Below are positions 29,986 through 38,830 of a stretch of DNA of 39,715 bases, piece by piece. The position numbers and the translations under genes are program-made. Source of the stretch: Chloroflexota bacterium (GTDB taxonomy: Bacteria > Chloroflexota > Anaerolineae > Anaerolineales > UBA11579). The stretch's first letter is position 1. Each line of letters begins with the position of its first letter. The notes beneath the pieces were generated by a model, which ran no database searches, was not told the DNA's origin, and was given only the letters and a program-made list of their open reading frames with translations. The stretch covers positions 1-39,715 of the forward strand of contig QWJF01000013.1 of assembly GCA_009391835.1 (NCBI GenBank), read 5' to 3'.

Positions 29986-30294
29986 ATGACTGATCGGTTG
30001 CATGCTCTGATTGGCGGACGGGTGCAAGGTGTGGGTTTTCGCTATTTCGTGAGCCGATCCGTGGCAGGATTGGATGAGCCGGTTCACGGTTGGGTGCGCA
30101 ACCTGACGGATGGACGAGTGGAAATCCTGGCCGAGGGTCCACGTCACGCGTTGGAAAACCTGTTGATCGTGGCGCGCGAGGGCACGGGAGCTTCGAAAGT
30201 CAATCGGGTTGAAGAAGAATGGGGGAAGGTAACTGGCGAATTCGGGGATTTCTCAATCCGTCCTACTGCAAAAAATCCCGGAGCAGCTAGCTAA
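29986..30294 (+). CDS. acyP: Acylphosphatase
   Basis: A 102-residue small enzyme that hydrolyses acyl phosphates. Both signature motifs are present: G-R-V-Q-G-V-G-F-R-Y-F near residue 11, whose Arg binds phosphate, and G-W-V-R-N-L-T-D-G-R-V-E-I near 36, whose Asn positions the water. The C-terminal tail (P-T-A-K-N-P-G-A-A-S) is a few residues longer than usual. ATG 29986 follows AGAGGAA. The stop codon region overlaps the end of radC on the other strand by 8 bases. Confidence 0.95.
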   Translation: MTDRLHALIGGRVQGVGFRYFVSRSVAGLDEPVHGWVRNLTDGRVEILAEGPRHALENLLIVAREGTGASKVNRVEEEWGKVTGEFGDFSIRPTAKNPGAAS

Positions 30295-30985
30295 ACGCCA
30301 GGCGCTGTTCTTTCATCGAAATATAACGCCCCTGCCCAATAACCAGGTGATCCAGCAATTCCAGATCAAGCAAGCGGCCCGCTTCGCGTACCGCTTTGGT
30401 GAGAACTAGGTCATCCGCGCTGGGGGTGGGGTTTCCACTTGGGTGATTGTGCACCAAGATAAGCGAAGCAGCGTTGCGTCGAATGGCAGGCTTAAAAACT
30501 TCGGCAATGCGCACCGGAGAAGCGTTGAGGGAACCACGATAAAGCTCCACAATATCCAGCACTTGATTACGCGTATCCAACAGGATCACACGCAGATGTT
30601 CCTGCTCAAGTGCACTCATTTCATACTGAACGAGGGCAGCCGCATCTGCCGGGCTGTTAATGGCCGGCCGCTCCTCAGGGGCTTGTAAGCTAAGGCGGCG
30701 CCCAAGCTCGATGGCGGCTTTCAGGGTGGCCGCCTTGGCTTCCCCCAACCCATGCTGGGCTTGCATCTCTTCAAAACTGGCCCGGTGCAGGCCCATTAGG
30801 CCCCCAAATTTCTGCAACAAACGTTGACCCACCTGGACGGCGTTTTCTCCTTGCACTCCAACACGCAACAAAATAGCAAGAAGCTCAGCCGTATTCAAAG
30901 ATTGAGCACCGTTTTTGACCAAGCGTTCACGGGGACGGTCGCTGGCCGCTAGATCTGTGATGCGATAAGCGCCTTCTTTAGGCAT
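30287..30985 (-). CDS. radC: RadC-family (JAB-domain) protein
   Basis: A 232-residue protein. The N-terminal helix-hairpin-helix region (about 35-85, with L-L-A-I-L-L-R-V-G and G-L-G-E-A-K-A) is followed by a JAB/MPN metalloprotease-like domain with the metal motif H-N-H-P-S-G-N-P-T-P-S-x-x-D. The biological role of RadC is unsettled; a DNA-repair link is traditional but weakly supported. The start is ATG 30985: the 9 extra residues from GTG 31012 are not conserved and cover the -10 box. A TATACT ends 6 bases before the ATG and no SD is at proper distance. It is divergent from the SLT gene with only 83 bases between start codons. Confidence 0.93.
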   Translation of the reverse strand: MPKEGAYRITDLAASDRPRERLVKNGAQSLNTAELLAILLRVGVQGENAVQVGQRLLQKFGGLMGLHRASFEEMQAQHGLGEAKAATLKAAIELGRRLSLQAPEERPAINSPADAAALVQYEMSALEQEHLRVILLDTRNQVLDIVELYRGSLNASPVRIAEVFKPAIRRNAASLILVHNHPSGNPTPSADDLVLTKAVREAGRLLDLELLDHLVIGQGRYISMKEQRLAFS

Positions 30986-30991
30986 CCGCCC

Positions 30992-30997
30992 AGTATA
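30992..30997 (-). promoter_or_regulatory. -10 box giving a probably leaderless radC transcript
   Basis: On the minus strand TATACT ends 6 bases (GGGCGG) before the ATG at 30985. The -35 region (AATGAG) is poor. Confidence 0.45.
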
Positions 30998-31031
30998 CAA
31001 CAAGGGTCGCACAACTCATTCGCCCGCTGTG

Positions 31032-31061
31032 TTGACACCCCATCGGAGCGCACGGTATAGT
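31032..31061 (+). promoter_or_regulatory. Strong sigma70-type promoter of a probably leaderless SLT gene
   Basis: Perfect TTGACA (31032-31037), 18 bases, TATAGT (31056-31061). The -10 ends 7 bases before ATG 31069, so transcription should begin at or 1-2 bases before the start codon. Confidence 0.7.
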
Positions 31062-31068
31062 CCAGAGG

Positions 31069-33504
31069 ATGAGGCATTTTAGCTTCTTAATCGTGCTGCT
31101 GCTTAGCAGCTTGGCTTGCAATTACCAACGCGTGTTGGATCCATCCACACCTACCTCTACAGCCGAAACAAGTCTCGTTTCCACGAATACGGCCGATATC
31201 TTACCGGCGACCTCCACGCCGACCTTTGAAGTCAGGGTGGAGGTCGGCGATTTTGCGCTATTCAGCGGGGATTGGGATTTGGCGCTCCGCGAATATCAAG
31301 GCGCTTTGAACGCGGCCCAAGATGATGAATTGCGCAGTGCAGCGCTGCTTGGCATCGGGCGAACTCATTATGCGAGCGGGGATCTTAACGCAGCGCTGGA
31401 AACCCTAACGACTTTGCTCAACTTGTTTCCAGAGTCCAGCCAGAGCGCGGCGGCCCATTTCGTGCTGGGAAACGTGGAGCAAGAATTGGATAAGCCAGCC
31501 GAAGCAGCCGCGCACTACTCACGTTATCTGGAACTACGCTCTGGCCTCATCGATTCCTACGTACAGGAATGGCGCGGCGACGCACTGCTTGCCAGCGGAG
31601 ACTATCCGAGCGCTGTGCTAGCCTACCAAGAGTCCATAAATAGCGCGCGTTTGGGTTCAACTGAGGGGCTTCAACAAAAAATCGCAGACGCCCATTTCCA
31701 ACAAGGCGATTATCAAGCCGCCCTGATCGCCTATCAGAGCCTTTATTTGAGCACTGCGAATGATTACGTCAAGGCCGCAATGGACCTCTCAATGGGCCGA
31801 TCCTATATTGCGCTTGAGCAACCCGAACAAGCATATCCGCTTTACCTCGAAGCAGTGGAACATTACCCCCTGGCTTTCTCTTCTTATGCGGCACTGGTTG
31901 AGCTGGTGAATGCGGAGGTGACCGTCAACGAGCTAGACAGGGGACTCGTAGATTACTACGCGGCCACGAGCCTCGAAGCCGGGGGGGACGTGGGCGGTGC
32001 GGCAGAACTTTATGGCGTGGCGATTGCAGCGTTCGACCGCATTTTAGCAGCCAATCCAAACAGCCACGATTCCACACCGCATCATTTCCGGGCGCTGGCA
32101 CTACGGGCACTGGATGATTACGACGGAGCGATCCAAGAATGGAACGGCATCATTGCGGATCACGCATTTGACCGCTATTGGGATGAAGCCTATGCACAGA
32201 AAGCGCTCACCCAGTGGGCGTATCTCGACGACTACGACGCTGGCATCGAAACCTTGTTGGGTTTTGTGGCGGCGACTCCCGGGCAACCGCGGGCGGCAGA
32301 ATTTCTCTTTACCGCTGGCCGCATTGCCGAACGCGGCGGCCAGCTATCACGGTCCGCTAAAATCTGGGCGCGTATCAGCCAAGAGTACGCGAATTCAGAA
32401 TACGCCTTCGATGGCCTTTTCCTGGCTGGAATCAGCCGCTATCGGCTAAACGAAATCGAGGCCGCACAAAGTCTTTTTGTGGCCGCGTCAGAAAACGCGG
32501 TTAGTTTGGAAGATCAATCTCAAGCGGCATTTTGGATTGGCAAAGCGCGTGAGGCCCAAGGCGATACGGAAGGCGCCCGCAGCAGCTGGGAGCAGGCTGC
32601 GGCGATTGACCCCACAGGCTATTACAGTGAGCGAGCAAGCGATCTGCTGGTCAATATCGAGCCGTTCACTGGGCCAGATTATTCACTGGATTACGACAGG
32701 GAAGGCGAGCGAGCCCAGGCCGAGGCCTGGATGATTGATACATTCGATATGACCGCCGATACCAATTTGGGAAACATAGGCTCACTGGCTATTGATGGCC
32801 GCTATCAACGCGGGCTTGAACTCTGGCATGTAGGCGAATATGAATTGGCACGCGCCGAGTTTGAAAGCCTGCGCCAGGCAGTGCAAGACGATCCGGCCAA
32901 TTCCTATCGGCTTGCAAATGTGCTGGTTGATCTCGGGCTCTACCGGACTGGGATTTTTGCTGCCCGGCAGGTGTTGACCCTGGCGGGGATGAGCGACGCG
33001 GACACCCTGCGCGCGCCAATCTATTTCAACCGGATACGATTCGGCACTTATTTCCAAGATTACGTCCTAGACCAAGCCGAGGAGGATAACCTGCATCCGC
33101 TGTTTATCCTGAGCGTAATGCGACAGGAAAGTCTCTTTGAAGGCTTCGTGACCTCCTCGGCGGGTGCACGCGGCTTAATGCAAATCGTGCCGGGCACTGG
33201 TCAGGAGATCGCTACCCTGCGGGGATGGCCAGTCAATTTTACAGCTCGAGACCTTTATCGGCCGATTGTGAGCATTTATCTGGGAACCGATTACCTGGCC
33301 ACTCAACGCAACAGTTTCGACAATCTGTATGCGGCGCTGGCAGGCTACAACGCCGGGCCCGGGTGGGCCTCATATTGGAGCTCAATCGACGAAGATGATA
33401 TGGATCTTTTCGTTGAAGTTATCCATTTTTCAGAAACACGCGATTACGTTCGCAGCATCTATGAACTCTTTAGCATCTATAGTGAACTTTACGCTGTAGA
33501 GTAG
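31069..33504 (+). CDS. Lytic transglycosylase lipoprotein with TPR repeats (Slt type)
   Basis: An 811-residue exported lipoprotein. The signal peptide ends in a lipobox S-L-A-C (Cys 17) and is followed by a Ser/Thr/Pro linker. From about residue 55 to 640 the chain is a helical TPR-like superhelix with repeats such as A-L-L-G-I-G-R-T-H-Y-A-S-G-D-L-N-A-A-L and A-H-F-V-L-G-N-V-E-Q-E-L. The C-terminal SLT domain has R-Q-E-S with catalytic Glu 687, then A-G-A-R-G-L-M-Q-I-V-P-G-T and A-L-A-G-Y-N-A-G-P-G, as in Slt70-type peptidoglycan lyases. It cuts the glycan strand between MurNAc and GlcNAc, so it fits cell-wall remodelling. In a probable monoderm, the lipid anchor would hold it on the outer membrane face. 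Confidence 0.92.
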   Translation: MRHFSFLIVLLLSSLACNYQRVLDPSTPTSTAETSLVSTNTADILPATSTPTFEVRVEVGDFALFSGDWDLALREYQGALNAAQDDELRSAALLGIGRTHYASGDLNAALETLTTLLNLFPESSQSAAAHFVLGNVEQELDKPAEAAAHYSRYLELRSGLIDSYVQEWRGDALLASGDYPSAVLAYQESINSARLGSTEGLQQKIADAHFQQGDYQAALIAYQSLYLSTANDYVKAAMDLSMGRSYIALEQPEQAYPLYLEAVEHYPLAFSSYAALVELVNAEVTVNELDRGLVDYYAATSLEAGGDVGGAAELYGVAIAAFDRILAANPNSHDSTPHHFRALALRALDDYDGAIQEWNGIIADHAFDRYWDEAYAQKALTQWAYLDDYDAGIETLLGFVAATPGQPRAAEFLFTAGRIAERGGQLSRSAKIWARISQEYANSEYAFDGLFLAGISRYRLNEIEAAQSLFVAASENAVSLEDQSQAAFWIGKAREAQGDTEGARSSWEQAAAIDPTGYYSERASDLLVNIEPFTGPDYSLDYDREGERAQAEAWMIDTFDMTADTNLGNIGSLAIDGRYQRGLELWHVGEYELARAEFESLRQAVQDDPANSYRLANVLVDLGLYRTGIFAARQVLTLAGMSDADTLRAPIYFNRIRFGTYFQDYVLDQAEEDNLHPLFILSVMRQESLFEGFVTSSAGARGLMQIVPGTGQEIATLRGWPVNFTARDLYRPIVSIYLGTDYLATQRNSFDNLYAALAGYNAGPGWASYWSSIDEDDMDLFVEVIHFSETRDYVRSIYELFSIYSELYAVE

Positions 33505-33537
33505 CGCAATTCAAACCCGACCCGTTATTAGATAATC

Positions 33538-35238
33538 CTAAGGAGTGCTTCCGGCCGTACTGATTACGGCGGGCGCTTCTTCGAGGTTGCTGCGTGCAAC
33601 GAGGAACCATTGCGTGACTGAGGCCAGCCTATCACTGGACTGAAACAAGGGAGCCATTTGGACACCCTGCACCTGGGCTGAAACAGCGTAATTGTATATG
33701 GGGTAGAAGAGGGGCAGCGCGGGAATTTCGCGATTGAAGTGGGTTTGAAAGTTGCGATAAAGTCGCTCGCGCTGACTCTGGCTGATGGAAACACGCGCTT
33801 GTTCAAGATACTCACTAGCGCGGCGATCGTCCCATCGAGAGTAGTTCTGGCCACCGCTAGCTTCTGCCTGATGCCAGAAGGGATAGGGATCGGGATCGGG
33901 GGAACGAGCTAAGTTAAGATCAACCAGAACAGCTTGATAGTTTCTGGGTTCCAGATAGTCGGCAACCAGGGTTTCATAATCCACCGCAAGCAACCTGATC
34001 GAAATCCCCAATTTGGCCCAATCCGATTGGATGGATTGCGCCATTAGCGTATGCACTTCGGTATCTGGATGCACCAATTCAAAACTGAGGCTAATACCAT
34101 CCCGACTGCGAACTCCCCCACCCTCTGCGGGAACCGTATAGCCGGCATCTTTCAGGAAACGAATGGCCTGATCCGTATCAAAGGGGATCGAAACCATATT
34201 TTCGTTATAGGCCCAGGTGCCAGGCAAGATTGGCCCGTCGGCCACAATCGCCTGCCCATCCAGATAGGCATCTACTAACCACTGGCGATTAATACCGTGC
34301 ATGAGCGCCTGGCGAACCTCAAGTTCGCCAAAAAAAGGAACCAACGTGTTATTCAGGTTAAGCAATATGATGCTGAGTTTGGGCAGCCGGGCGGAATACA
34401 AATTTAGCGTTCTATCCTCCAGCACCGTTGGAAGCAACTCCGGGCTTACCTGGCTAATTCCGAGAACATCCCCCTGGAGATAGGCCTGATAGGCTTCACC
34501 CGAGCTTTGGTAAAAACGAAAGATAATTTGATCAATAAAGGGACGATCATTGTAGTACGCTTCAAACGCGTTGAGCACTACACCCGTGATCTGTTCATTC
34601 TCAGCGATTACTTCTTCGAAACGATAAGGGCCAGTGCCGACTGGGGCAAGGTTGAATGGAGCATTGACCAATTCCAGCGGGTGGCGCTCACCAAGCAAAT
34701 GCTCCGGGAGCACGCCAAAGGTCAGATAATCCATAAAGGGAGCAAACGGCTCGGGAAGGTTGAACTGCAGATGGGTGGCATCAAAAGCAATCACATCCAC
34801 TGTTTCCCACAGGGCGCGGATGTCCTCCGGAACGGGCATATCCGCATGGCGGAGCAAGGTGGTTGTAAAAACGAAGTCGGCGCTGGTCACCGGTTCGCCA
34901 TCGTGCCAAAGAGCATCAGAACGCAAAGTGAAATTGTAGCTGAGTCCATCGATAGACACACCCCATTCTTGGGCCAAATCAGGGATGGGATTGCCGCGGT
35001 CGTCAAAGCGAACAAGTCCGCTGAAGATCAGCCGATCAATATCCTGATCGGCTGGGTTCGCATAGTCCAGTAATGGGTTGAGGCGATTCAGATTACCGAC
35101 CAAGCCCTCAATATAAATCCCGCCCACTGCTGGTTCAGCGACAAATGCGCGCAGAATTGGTTGTTGGCCAAGCAACAAAATGGCAATCGCCACAAGTGCC
35201 AGCACTACAATCAAGATCTGCCAGCGCAGCTTATTCAT
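33538..35238 (-). CDS. Membrane-anchored family-5 (peptide-type) solute-binding protein
   Basis: A 566-residue extracellular binding protein in normal SBP-family-5 order: G-L-V-R-F-D-D (74-80), I-P-D-L-A-Q-E-W, L-R-S-D-A-L-W-H-D-G-E-P-V (105-117), then V-G-T-G-P-Y-R-F (200-207), then lobe II with Q-A-L-M-H-G-I-N-R and the closing P-A-L-P-L-F-Y-P. The N-terminus (residues 7-23) is one hydrophobic helix without a lipobox Cys, so it is probably an uncleaved anchor rather than a lipoprotein. No permease or ATPase genes are next to it; it sits 23 bases downstream of secG in the same direction. It may serve a transporter encoded elsewhere or act as a sensor or chaperone. It is the natural comparison for the permuted protein at 18207. 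Confidence 0.9.
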   Translation of the reverse strand: MNKLRWQILIVVLALVAIAILLLGQQPILRAFVAEPAVGGIYIEGLVGNLNRLNPLLDYANPADQDIDRLIFSGLVRFDDRGNPIPDLAQEWGVSIDGLSYNFTLRSDALWHDGEPVTSADFVFTTTLLRHADMPVPEDIRALWETVDVIAFDATHLQFNLPEPFAPFMDYLTFGVLPEHLLGERHPLELVNAPFNLAPVGTGPYRFEEVIAENEQITGVVLNAFEAYYNDRPFIDQIIFRFYQSSGEAYQAYLQGDVLGISQVSPELLPTVLEDRTLNLYSARLPKLSIILLNLNNTLVPFFGELEVRQALMHGINRQWLVDAYLDGQAIVADGPILPGTWAYNENMVSIPFDTDQAIRFLKDAGYTVPAEGGGVRSRDGISLSFELVHPDTEVHTLMAQSIQSDWAKLGISIRLLAVDYETLVADYLEPRNYQAVLVDLNLARSPDPDPYPFWHQAEASGGQNYSRWDDRRASEYLEQARVSISQSQRERLYRNFQTHFNREIPALPLFYPIYNYAVSAQVQGVQMAPLFQSSDRLASVTQWFLVARSNLEEAPAVISTAGSTP

Positions 35239-35261
35239 TTAGATTAAACCCTGAAGGGAAA

Positions 35262-35486
35262 TCAGCCAGTTACGTAAACTGTGTAAATTGCCAGGCCGAA
35301 GAAAATGAGGCTCAGGATGATTGTCACGCGGAAAAGGGTGCGCTCAATACCACGCCGAGCTGAAAATACGCCGCCTGTATCGCCGCCTGTCAGGCCGCCC
35401 AATCCGGCCCCCTTGCTCTGCAGCACAATGCTGGCGACAAGAGCGATTGACACAATGATCATTGCAATATCTAGCAATTGGTCCAT
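35262..35486 (-). CDS. secG: Protein-export translocase subunit SecG
   Basis: A 74-residue SecG: two hydrophobic helices (about residues 3-20 and 52-70) joined by the typical loop L-Q-S-K-G-A-G-L-G-G-L-T-G-G-D-T-G-G-V-F-S-A-R-R-G-I-E. SecG helps the SecYE channel during SecA-driven export. I chose ATG 35486: the upstream extension to 35585 shows no homology and covers the promoter. A GGTGG lies 10 bases before the ATG. The next gene in the operon is the anchored solute-binding protein. Confidence 0.93.
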   Translation of the reverse strand: MDQLLDIAMIIVSIALVASIVLQSKGAGLGGLTGGDTGGVFSARRGIERTLFRVTIILSLIFFGLAIYTVYVTG

Positions 35487-35528
35487 AAGATGTTTACCAC
35501 CGGAATTGGTTTGGAATTTAGCTGGGGG

Positions 35529-35558
35529 ATTATACCGTCCTTCGCCAAAAACCGTCAA
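35529..35558 (-). promoter_or_regulatory. Sigma70-type promoter of secG
   Basis: On the minus strand TTGACG (35553-35558), 18 bases, perfect TATAAT (35529-35534). The leader to ATG 35486 is about 35 bases. Confidence 0.72.
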
Positions 35559-35610
35559 TGAAGGGACCACACAGCGCAAAAGCACTCTAGTCGATGCTAA
35601 TCATCTGTTC

Positions 35611-35616
35611 TATAAT
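35611..35616 (+). promoter_or_regulatory. -10 box of the uvrB operon
   Basis: TATAAT lies 20 bases before ATG 35637, with AAGGAAA between as the ribosome-binding site. No good -35 is seen (TAGTCG at 35588), so the promoter may need an activator. Confidence 0.5.
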
Positions 35617-35636
35617 GGCGGGTACAAGGAAACCTG

Positions 35637-37697
35637 ATGAGCCAAGCCTTTAATCTTCATTCACCCTATAAGCCTACCGGCGACCAGCCCCAAGCAATCT
35701 CCGAGTTGATCTCTGGGTACAGGGAGGGCAAAGCGCAGCAGGTTCTCCTGGGGGCAACGGGCACGGGCAAAACGTTCACAATGGCCAATGTGATTCAGGA
35801 GGTTCAAAAGCCCACCCTGGTGATGGCGCATAATAAGACGCTGGTGGCGCAACTGTATAGTGAATTCAAGGAATTCTTTCCGGATAACGCGGTTGAGTAT
35901 TTCACTTCGTACTACGACTATTACCAACCCGAAGCCTATGTGCCGCGTAATGATCTCTATATCGAAAAAGATTCCGACATCAATGAGGAAATTGAACGCC
36001 TCCGGCTTGGAGCGACCACCTCCTTGTTATCGCGCTCCGACACCATCATTGTGGCCTCGGTCTCCTGCATTTATGGCCTGGGCAATCCCGAAGCCTACGG
36101 GCGGGTGGTCATCAATATCCAAAAGGGAGATGTCTACCGGCGGCAAGCACTCCTGCGCCAATTGGTCGAAAGCCACTATGAACGAAAAGAGAGTGACCTG
36201 GAGCCGGGCGCTTTCCGGGTGCGCGGGGAAACCCTTGAGGTAGTACCTGCTTATCAGGATAAGTTTGCCTTCCGAATTTCGTTCTTTGGGGACGAGGTTG
36301 AACGAATCGTTGAAATTCACACGGTTACTGGCGAGGTGCGACGTGAGCTGGAAACCATAGCCATCTACCCCGCGAAGCATTTCATCACAGACGAAGAAAA
36401 ATTACTTCTTGCGATCCGGGATATTGAAGTAGAACTCAAAACGCAAGTGAGCTGGTTCAAGGAGCGCGACAAGCTCCTGGAGGCTCAGCGACTTGAACAG
36501 CGCACCATGTACGATCTTGAAATGCTGCGCCAGTTGGGCTATTGCTCGGGAATTGAAAACTATTCGCGCCACCTTGATCAGCGCGGGCCAGGCACCCCAC
36601 CCTGGACGCTGATGGATTACTTTCCTCCCGACTTCCTCATGATCGTAGACGAATCCCACATGACTATCCCCCAAGTTCGGGGCATGTTCAATGGGGATCG
36701 GGCGCGCAAACAAGTGTTGGTGGAATACGGCTTCCGGCTGCCTTCCGCGGTGGACAACCGTCCGCTTACCTTTGAGGAATTTGAGGACCGGCTTGGAACC
36801 GTTGTTTACACCTCTGCCACTCCAGGGCCTTACGAATTTGATCATGCCGAAAAAGTCGTGGAGCAAATTATCCGTCCGACTGGGCTGCTCGATCCCGAGA
36901 TCGAAGTGCGGCCTGTTGAAGGCCAAGTGGACGACCTTGTTGGGGAAATTAATGCGCGCGTTGAGCTTGGGGAACGAGTGCTGGTGACTACCCTCACCAA
37001 ACGGATGGCTGAGGATCTCTCGGATTATCTGCTCGAATTGGGCATCAAAGTACATTATTTGCACTCCGAAGTGGATACGCTGGACAGAATCGGAATTCTG
37101 CGCGACCTACGCCTGGGCATTTTCAATGTAGTGGTGGGGATCAACCTGCTGAGGGAAGGTCTCGATTTGCCCGAGGTTTCGCTAGTGGCCATTCTGGATG
37201 CGGATAAAGAAGGCTTTCTGCGATCCGGAACTGCGCTCATCCAAACTGTGGGGCGCGCCGCCCGGCATGTGCGTGGGCGAGTGATCATGTACGCCAACAA
37301 GCACACCGACTCGATGAAGCGGGCGATTGACGAAACCAACCGGCGGCGAGAGAAGCAACAGGCCCATAACCAAGAACACGGCATTGAACCTATAGGCATT
37401 GTCAAAGCTGTGCGTGATCTAACAGACGAGCTCAAGGCCAAGGCGATTGCCGAGCCGAACGCAGACTACCGCACTGATGGGGTTGCATACCTGCCGCGCA
37501 AGGAAATGGAGCGCGTGCTTTCCGAGCTGGAGGCGAACATGCGAGCCGCAGCGAAGAATCTGGAATTTGAGCGAGCCGCCCTCCTGCGAGACCAACTCTA
37601 CGAACTGCGCAGCCTGATTGCGGAGGAAGCGGATCTCAAGCCCTGGGAGCGCATGCGCGTACTGGCGGGGGAAAGGGAAGAAGAGTTCATGGACTAA
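35637..37697 (+). CDS. uvrB: Excinuclease ABC subunit B
   Basis: A 686-residue nucleotide-excision-repair helicase-like protein that verifies damage after UvrA loading and recruits UvrC. Motifs: Walker A G-A-T-G-T-G-K-T (39-46), the damage-probing beta-hairpin [12 protein letters not shown] (about 93-104), D-E-S-H in [26 protein letters not shown], and the C-terminal UVR motif around 635-670 ([21 protein letters not shown]). Length is typical. It is the first gene of a three-gene unit; the next start codon touches its stop (TAAATG). Confidence 0.97.
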   Translation: MSQAFNLHSPYKPTGDQPQAISELISGYREGKAQQVLLGATGTGKTFTMANVIQEVQKPTLVMAHNKTLVAQLYSEFKEFFPDNAVEYFTSYYDYYQPEAYVPRNDLYIEKDSDINEEIERLRLGATTSLLSRSDTIIVASVSCIYGLGNPEAYGRVVINIQKGDVYRRQALLRQLVESHYERKESDLEPGAFRVRGETLEVVPAYQDKFAFRISFFGDEVERIVEIHTVTGEVRRELETIAIYPAKHFITDEEKLLLAIRDIEVELKTQVSWFKERDKLLEAQRLEQRTMYDLEMLRQLGYCSGIENYSRHLDQRGPGTPPWTLMDYFPPDFLMIVDESHMTIPQVRGMFNGDRARKQVLVEYGFRLPSAVDNRPLTFEEFEDRLGTVVYTSATPGPYEFDHAEKVVEQIIRPTGLLDPEIEVRPVEGQVDDLVGEINARVELGERVLVTTLTKRMAEDLSDYLLELGIKVHYLHSEVDTLDRIGILRDLRLGIFNVVVGINLLREGLDLPEVSLVAILDADKEGFLRSGTALIQTVGRAARHVRGRVIMYANKHTDSMKRAIDETNRRREKQQAHNQEHGIEPIGIVKAVRDLTDELKAKAIAEPNADYRTDGVAYLPRKEMERVLSELEANMRAAAKNLEFERAALLRDQLYELRSLIAEEADLKPWERMRVLAGEREEEFMD

Positions 37698-38171
37698 ATG
37701 GCAACCAAATCAAAATTCTCGTTATTGCAATACAAAAATAGATTAGCGGACCAGATTGCCGACATCGATCACAGAACGCTGGCACTATGGGCGATGGATT
37801 GCGCCCAGCGCGCAATGCCCTATTTCGAAGAAAACCGCCCAGAAGACCGACGGCCCCGCAAAGCGCTCAGCGCACTGGAAGCCTGGATTAAGACAGGAGC
37901 ATTCGAGATGGCGGTGATCCGCGCAGCCTCGCTTAGCGCGCACGCCGCGGCCCGCGATGTCGGCGAAGAGAGCCCGGCGCGTTCCGCCGCACGCGCCGCT
38001 GGCCAGGCTGTGGCAACCGCCCACGTCCCTATGCATGCGATCAGCGGGGCAATCTACGCTCTGCAGGCCGTTCATCGCGCCACCACGCCGCAAGACGCCG
38101 ACGATGCTGTTGAGGCGGAATACAGTTGGCAACTAGAGCGCCTGAGAAGGCTTGCCCGTGCCGCTCACTAA
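37698..38171 (+). CDS. Imm5-like putative immunity-family protein
   Basis: A 157-residue, all-helical, Ala-rich cytoplasmic protein. Its pattern L-A-L-W-A-M-D-C-A-Q-R-A-M-P-Y-F-E-E-N-R-P-x-D-x-R-P-R-K-A-L, then A-W-I-K-T-G, then A-A-R-A-A-G-Q-A-V-A-T-A-H-V-P-x-H-A matches a widespread Imm5-like family annotated as putative immunity proteins, found mostly without any toxin next to them. No toxin gene is nearby here, so an immunity role is unproven. ATG 37698 directly follows the uvrB stop with no separate SD, implying coupled translation. It overlaps the ybaK start by 14 bases. Confidence 0.7.
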   Translation: MATKSKFSLLQYKNRLADQIADIDHRTLALWAMDCAQRAMPYFEENRPEDRRPRKALSALEAWIKTGAFEMAVIRAASLSAHAAARDVGEESPARSAARAAGQAVATAHVPMHAISGAIYALQAVHRATTPQDADDAVEAEYSWQLERLRRLARAAH

Positions 38172-38643
38172 CAATGTCACTCGGATGTTGGTGACCCGTA
38201 ATGTCAAATTTAAGGCACACGAATTGCCCAACGAAAAATTAGGTGGCCTGGAAGCAGCGGAATTTCTGGGTGTGGATCCTGTAGTGATGTTCAAAACATT
38301 TGTGGCGCTGCACAACGATGACGGCAAAGCTGTTTTGGCACTGGTTCCAGCCAATACAGAAGTTGATTTAAAGGCGCTTAGCAGTGCGCTGGGTACCAAA
38401 AAGATGTCGGCAGCCACACTTGCGCAAGCTGAACAACTCACCGGCCTTCAGGCTGGCGGCATATCCCCACTTGCGCTCATCGGCAAAGCTTTCAGTGTCG
38501 TGATTGATGAAAGTGCCCTAGCACTCAAGGTAATGTATTTATCTGCCGGGGAGCGCGGACTGAATATCTCAATGGCCCCTGATGAAGTTATTCGATTGAC
38601 CAGCGCGAAGACCTTCCCAATCGGACGGGAAAAACCTGCGTGA
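38158..38643 (+). CDS. ybaK: Cys-tRNA(Pro) deacylase YbaK
   Basis: A 161-residue trans-editing enzyme that removes Cys mischarged on tRNA-Pro. Visible: N-V-T-R-M-L, A-H-E-L-P-N-E-K, the L-E-A-A-E-F-L-G-V helix, V-M-F-K-T-F-V with the conserved Lys, A-L-V-P-A, L-G-T-K-K-M, and Q-A-G-G-I-S-P-L-A. GTG 38158 is preferred to TTG 38152 because GAAGG lies 7 bases before it. The start is inside the preceding gene (14-base overlap), so the two are translated together. It is clearly a different subfamily from the YbaK-type protein at 498. Confidence 0.92.
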   Translation: MPLTNNVTRMLVTRNVKFKAHELPNEKLGGLEAAEFLGVDPVVMFKTFVALHNDDGKAVLALVPANTEVDLKALSSALGTKKMSAATLAQAEQLTGLQAGGISPLALIGKAFSVVIDESALALKVMYLSAGERGLNISMAPDEVIRLTSAKTFPIGREKPA

Positions 38644-38654
38644 ATTTGCTAACC

Positions 38655-38683
38655 TTGTTCAAAAATCCGCTTTCACCTATAAT
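38655..38683 (+). promoter_or_regulatory. Sigma70-type promoter of the last SBP gene
   Basis: TTGTTC (38655-38660), 17 bases, perfect TATAAT (38678-38683). The leader to ATG 38831 is about 140 bases, the longest in the window. Confidence 0.6.
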
Positions 38684-38770
38684 GATTTGACGCATAGTTT
38701 CAGCGCGTGCCTAATTGCAGCATTATTGCAAAAGAAAAACTTAATATTTACCAAAGGAGGCCCCATCGGA

Positions 38771-38812
38771 TTGGTTCCCATTCCAAGACTATTTTTGTCT
38801 TACCTTAACTGA
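38771..38812 (+). CDS. Possible 13-codon leader peptide
   Basis: A perfect AAAGGAGG (38753-38760) has no gene behind it except TTG 38771, which opens a 13-residue frame (L-V-P-I-P-R-L-F-L-S-Y-L-N) ending at TGA 38810. Spacing of 10 bases is slightly long. It may be a leader peptide of the downstream amino-acid binding-protein gene, or chance. Confidence 0.25.
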   Translation: MVPIPRLFLSYLN

Positions 38813-38830
38813 CTATCAGAGGAGAAGTTA

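Noticed and set aside
36402-37064. 220-codon open frame on the minus strand
   Set aside because: Antisense to conserved uvrB motifs and without recognisable features.
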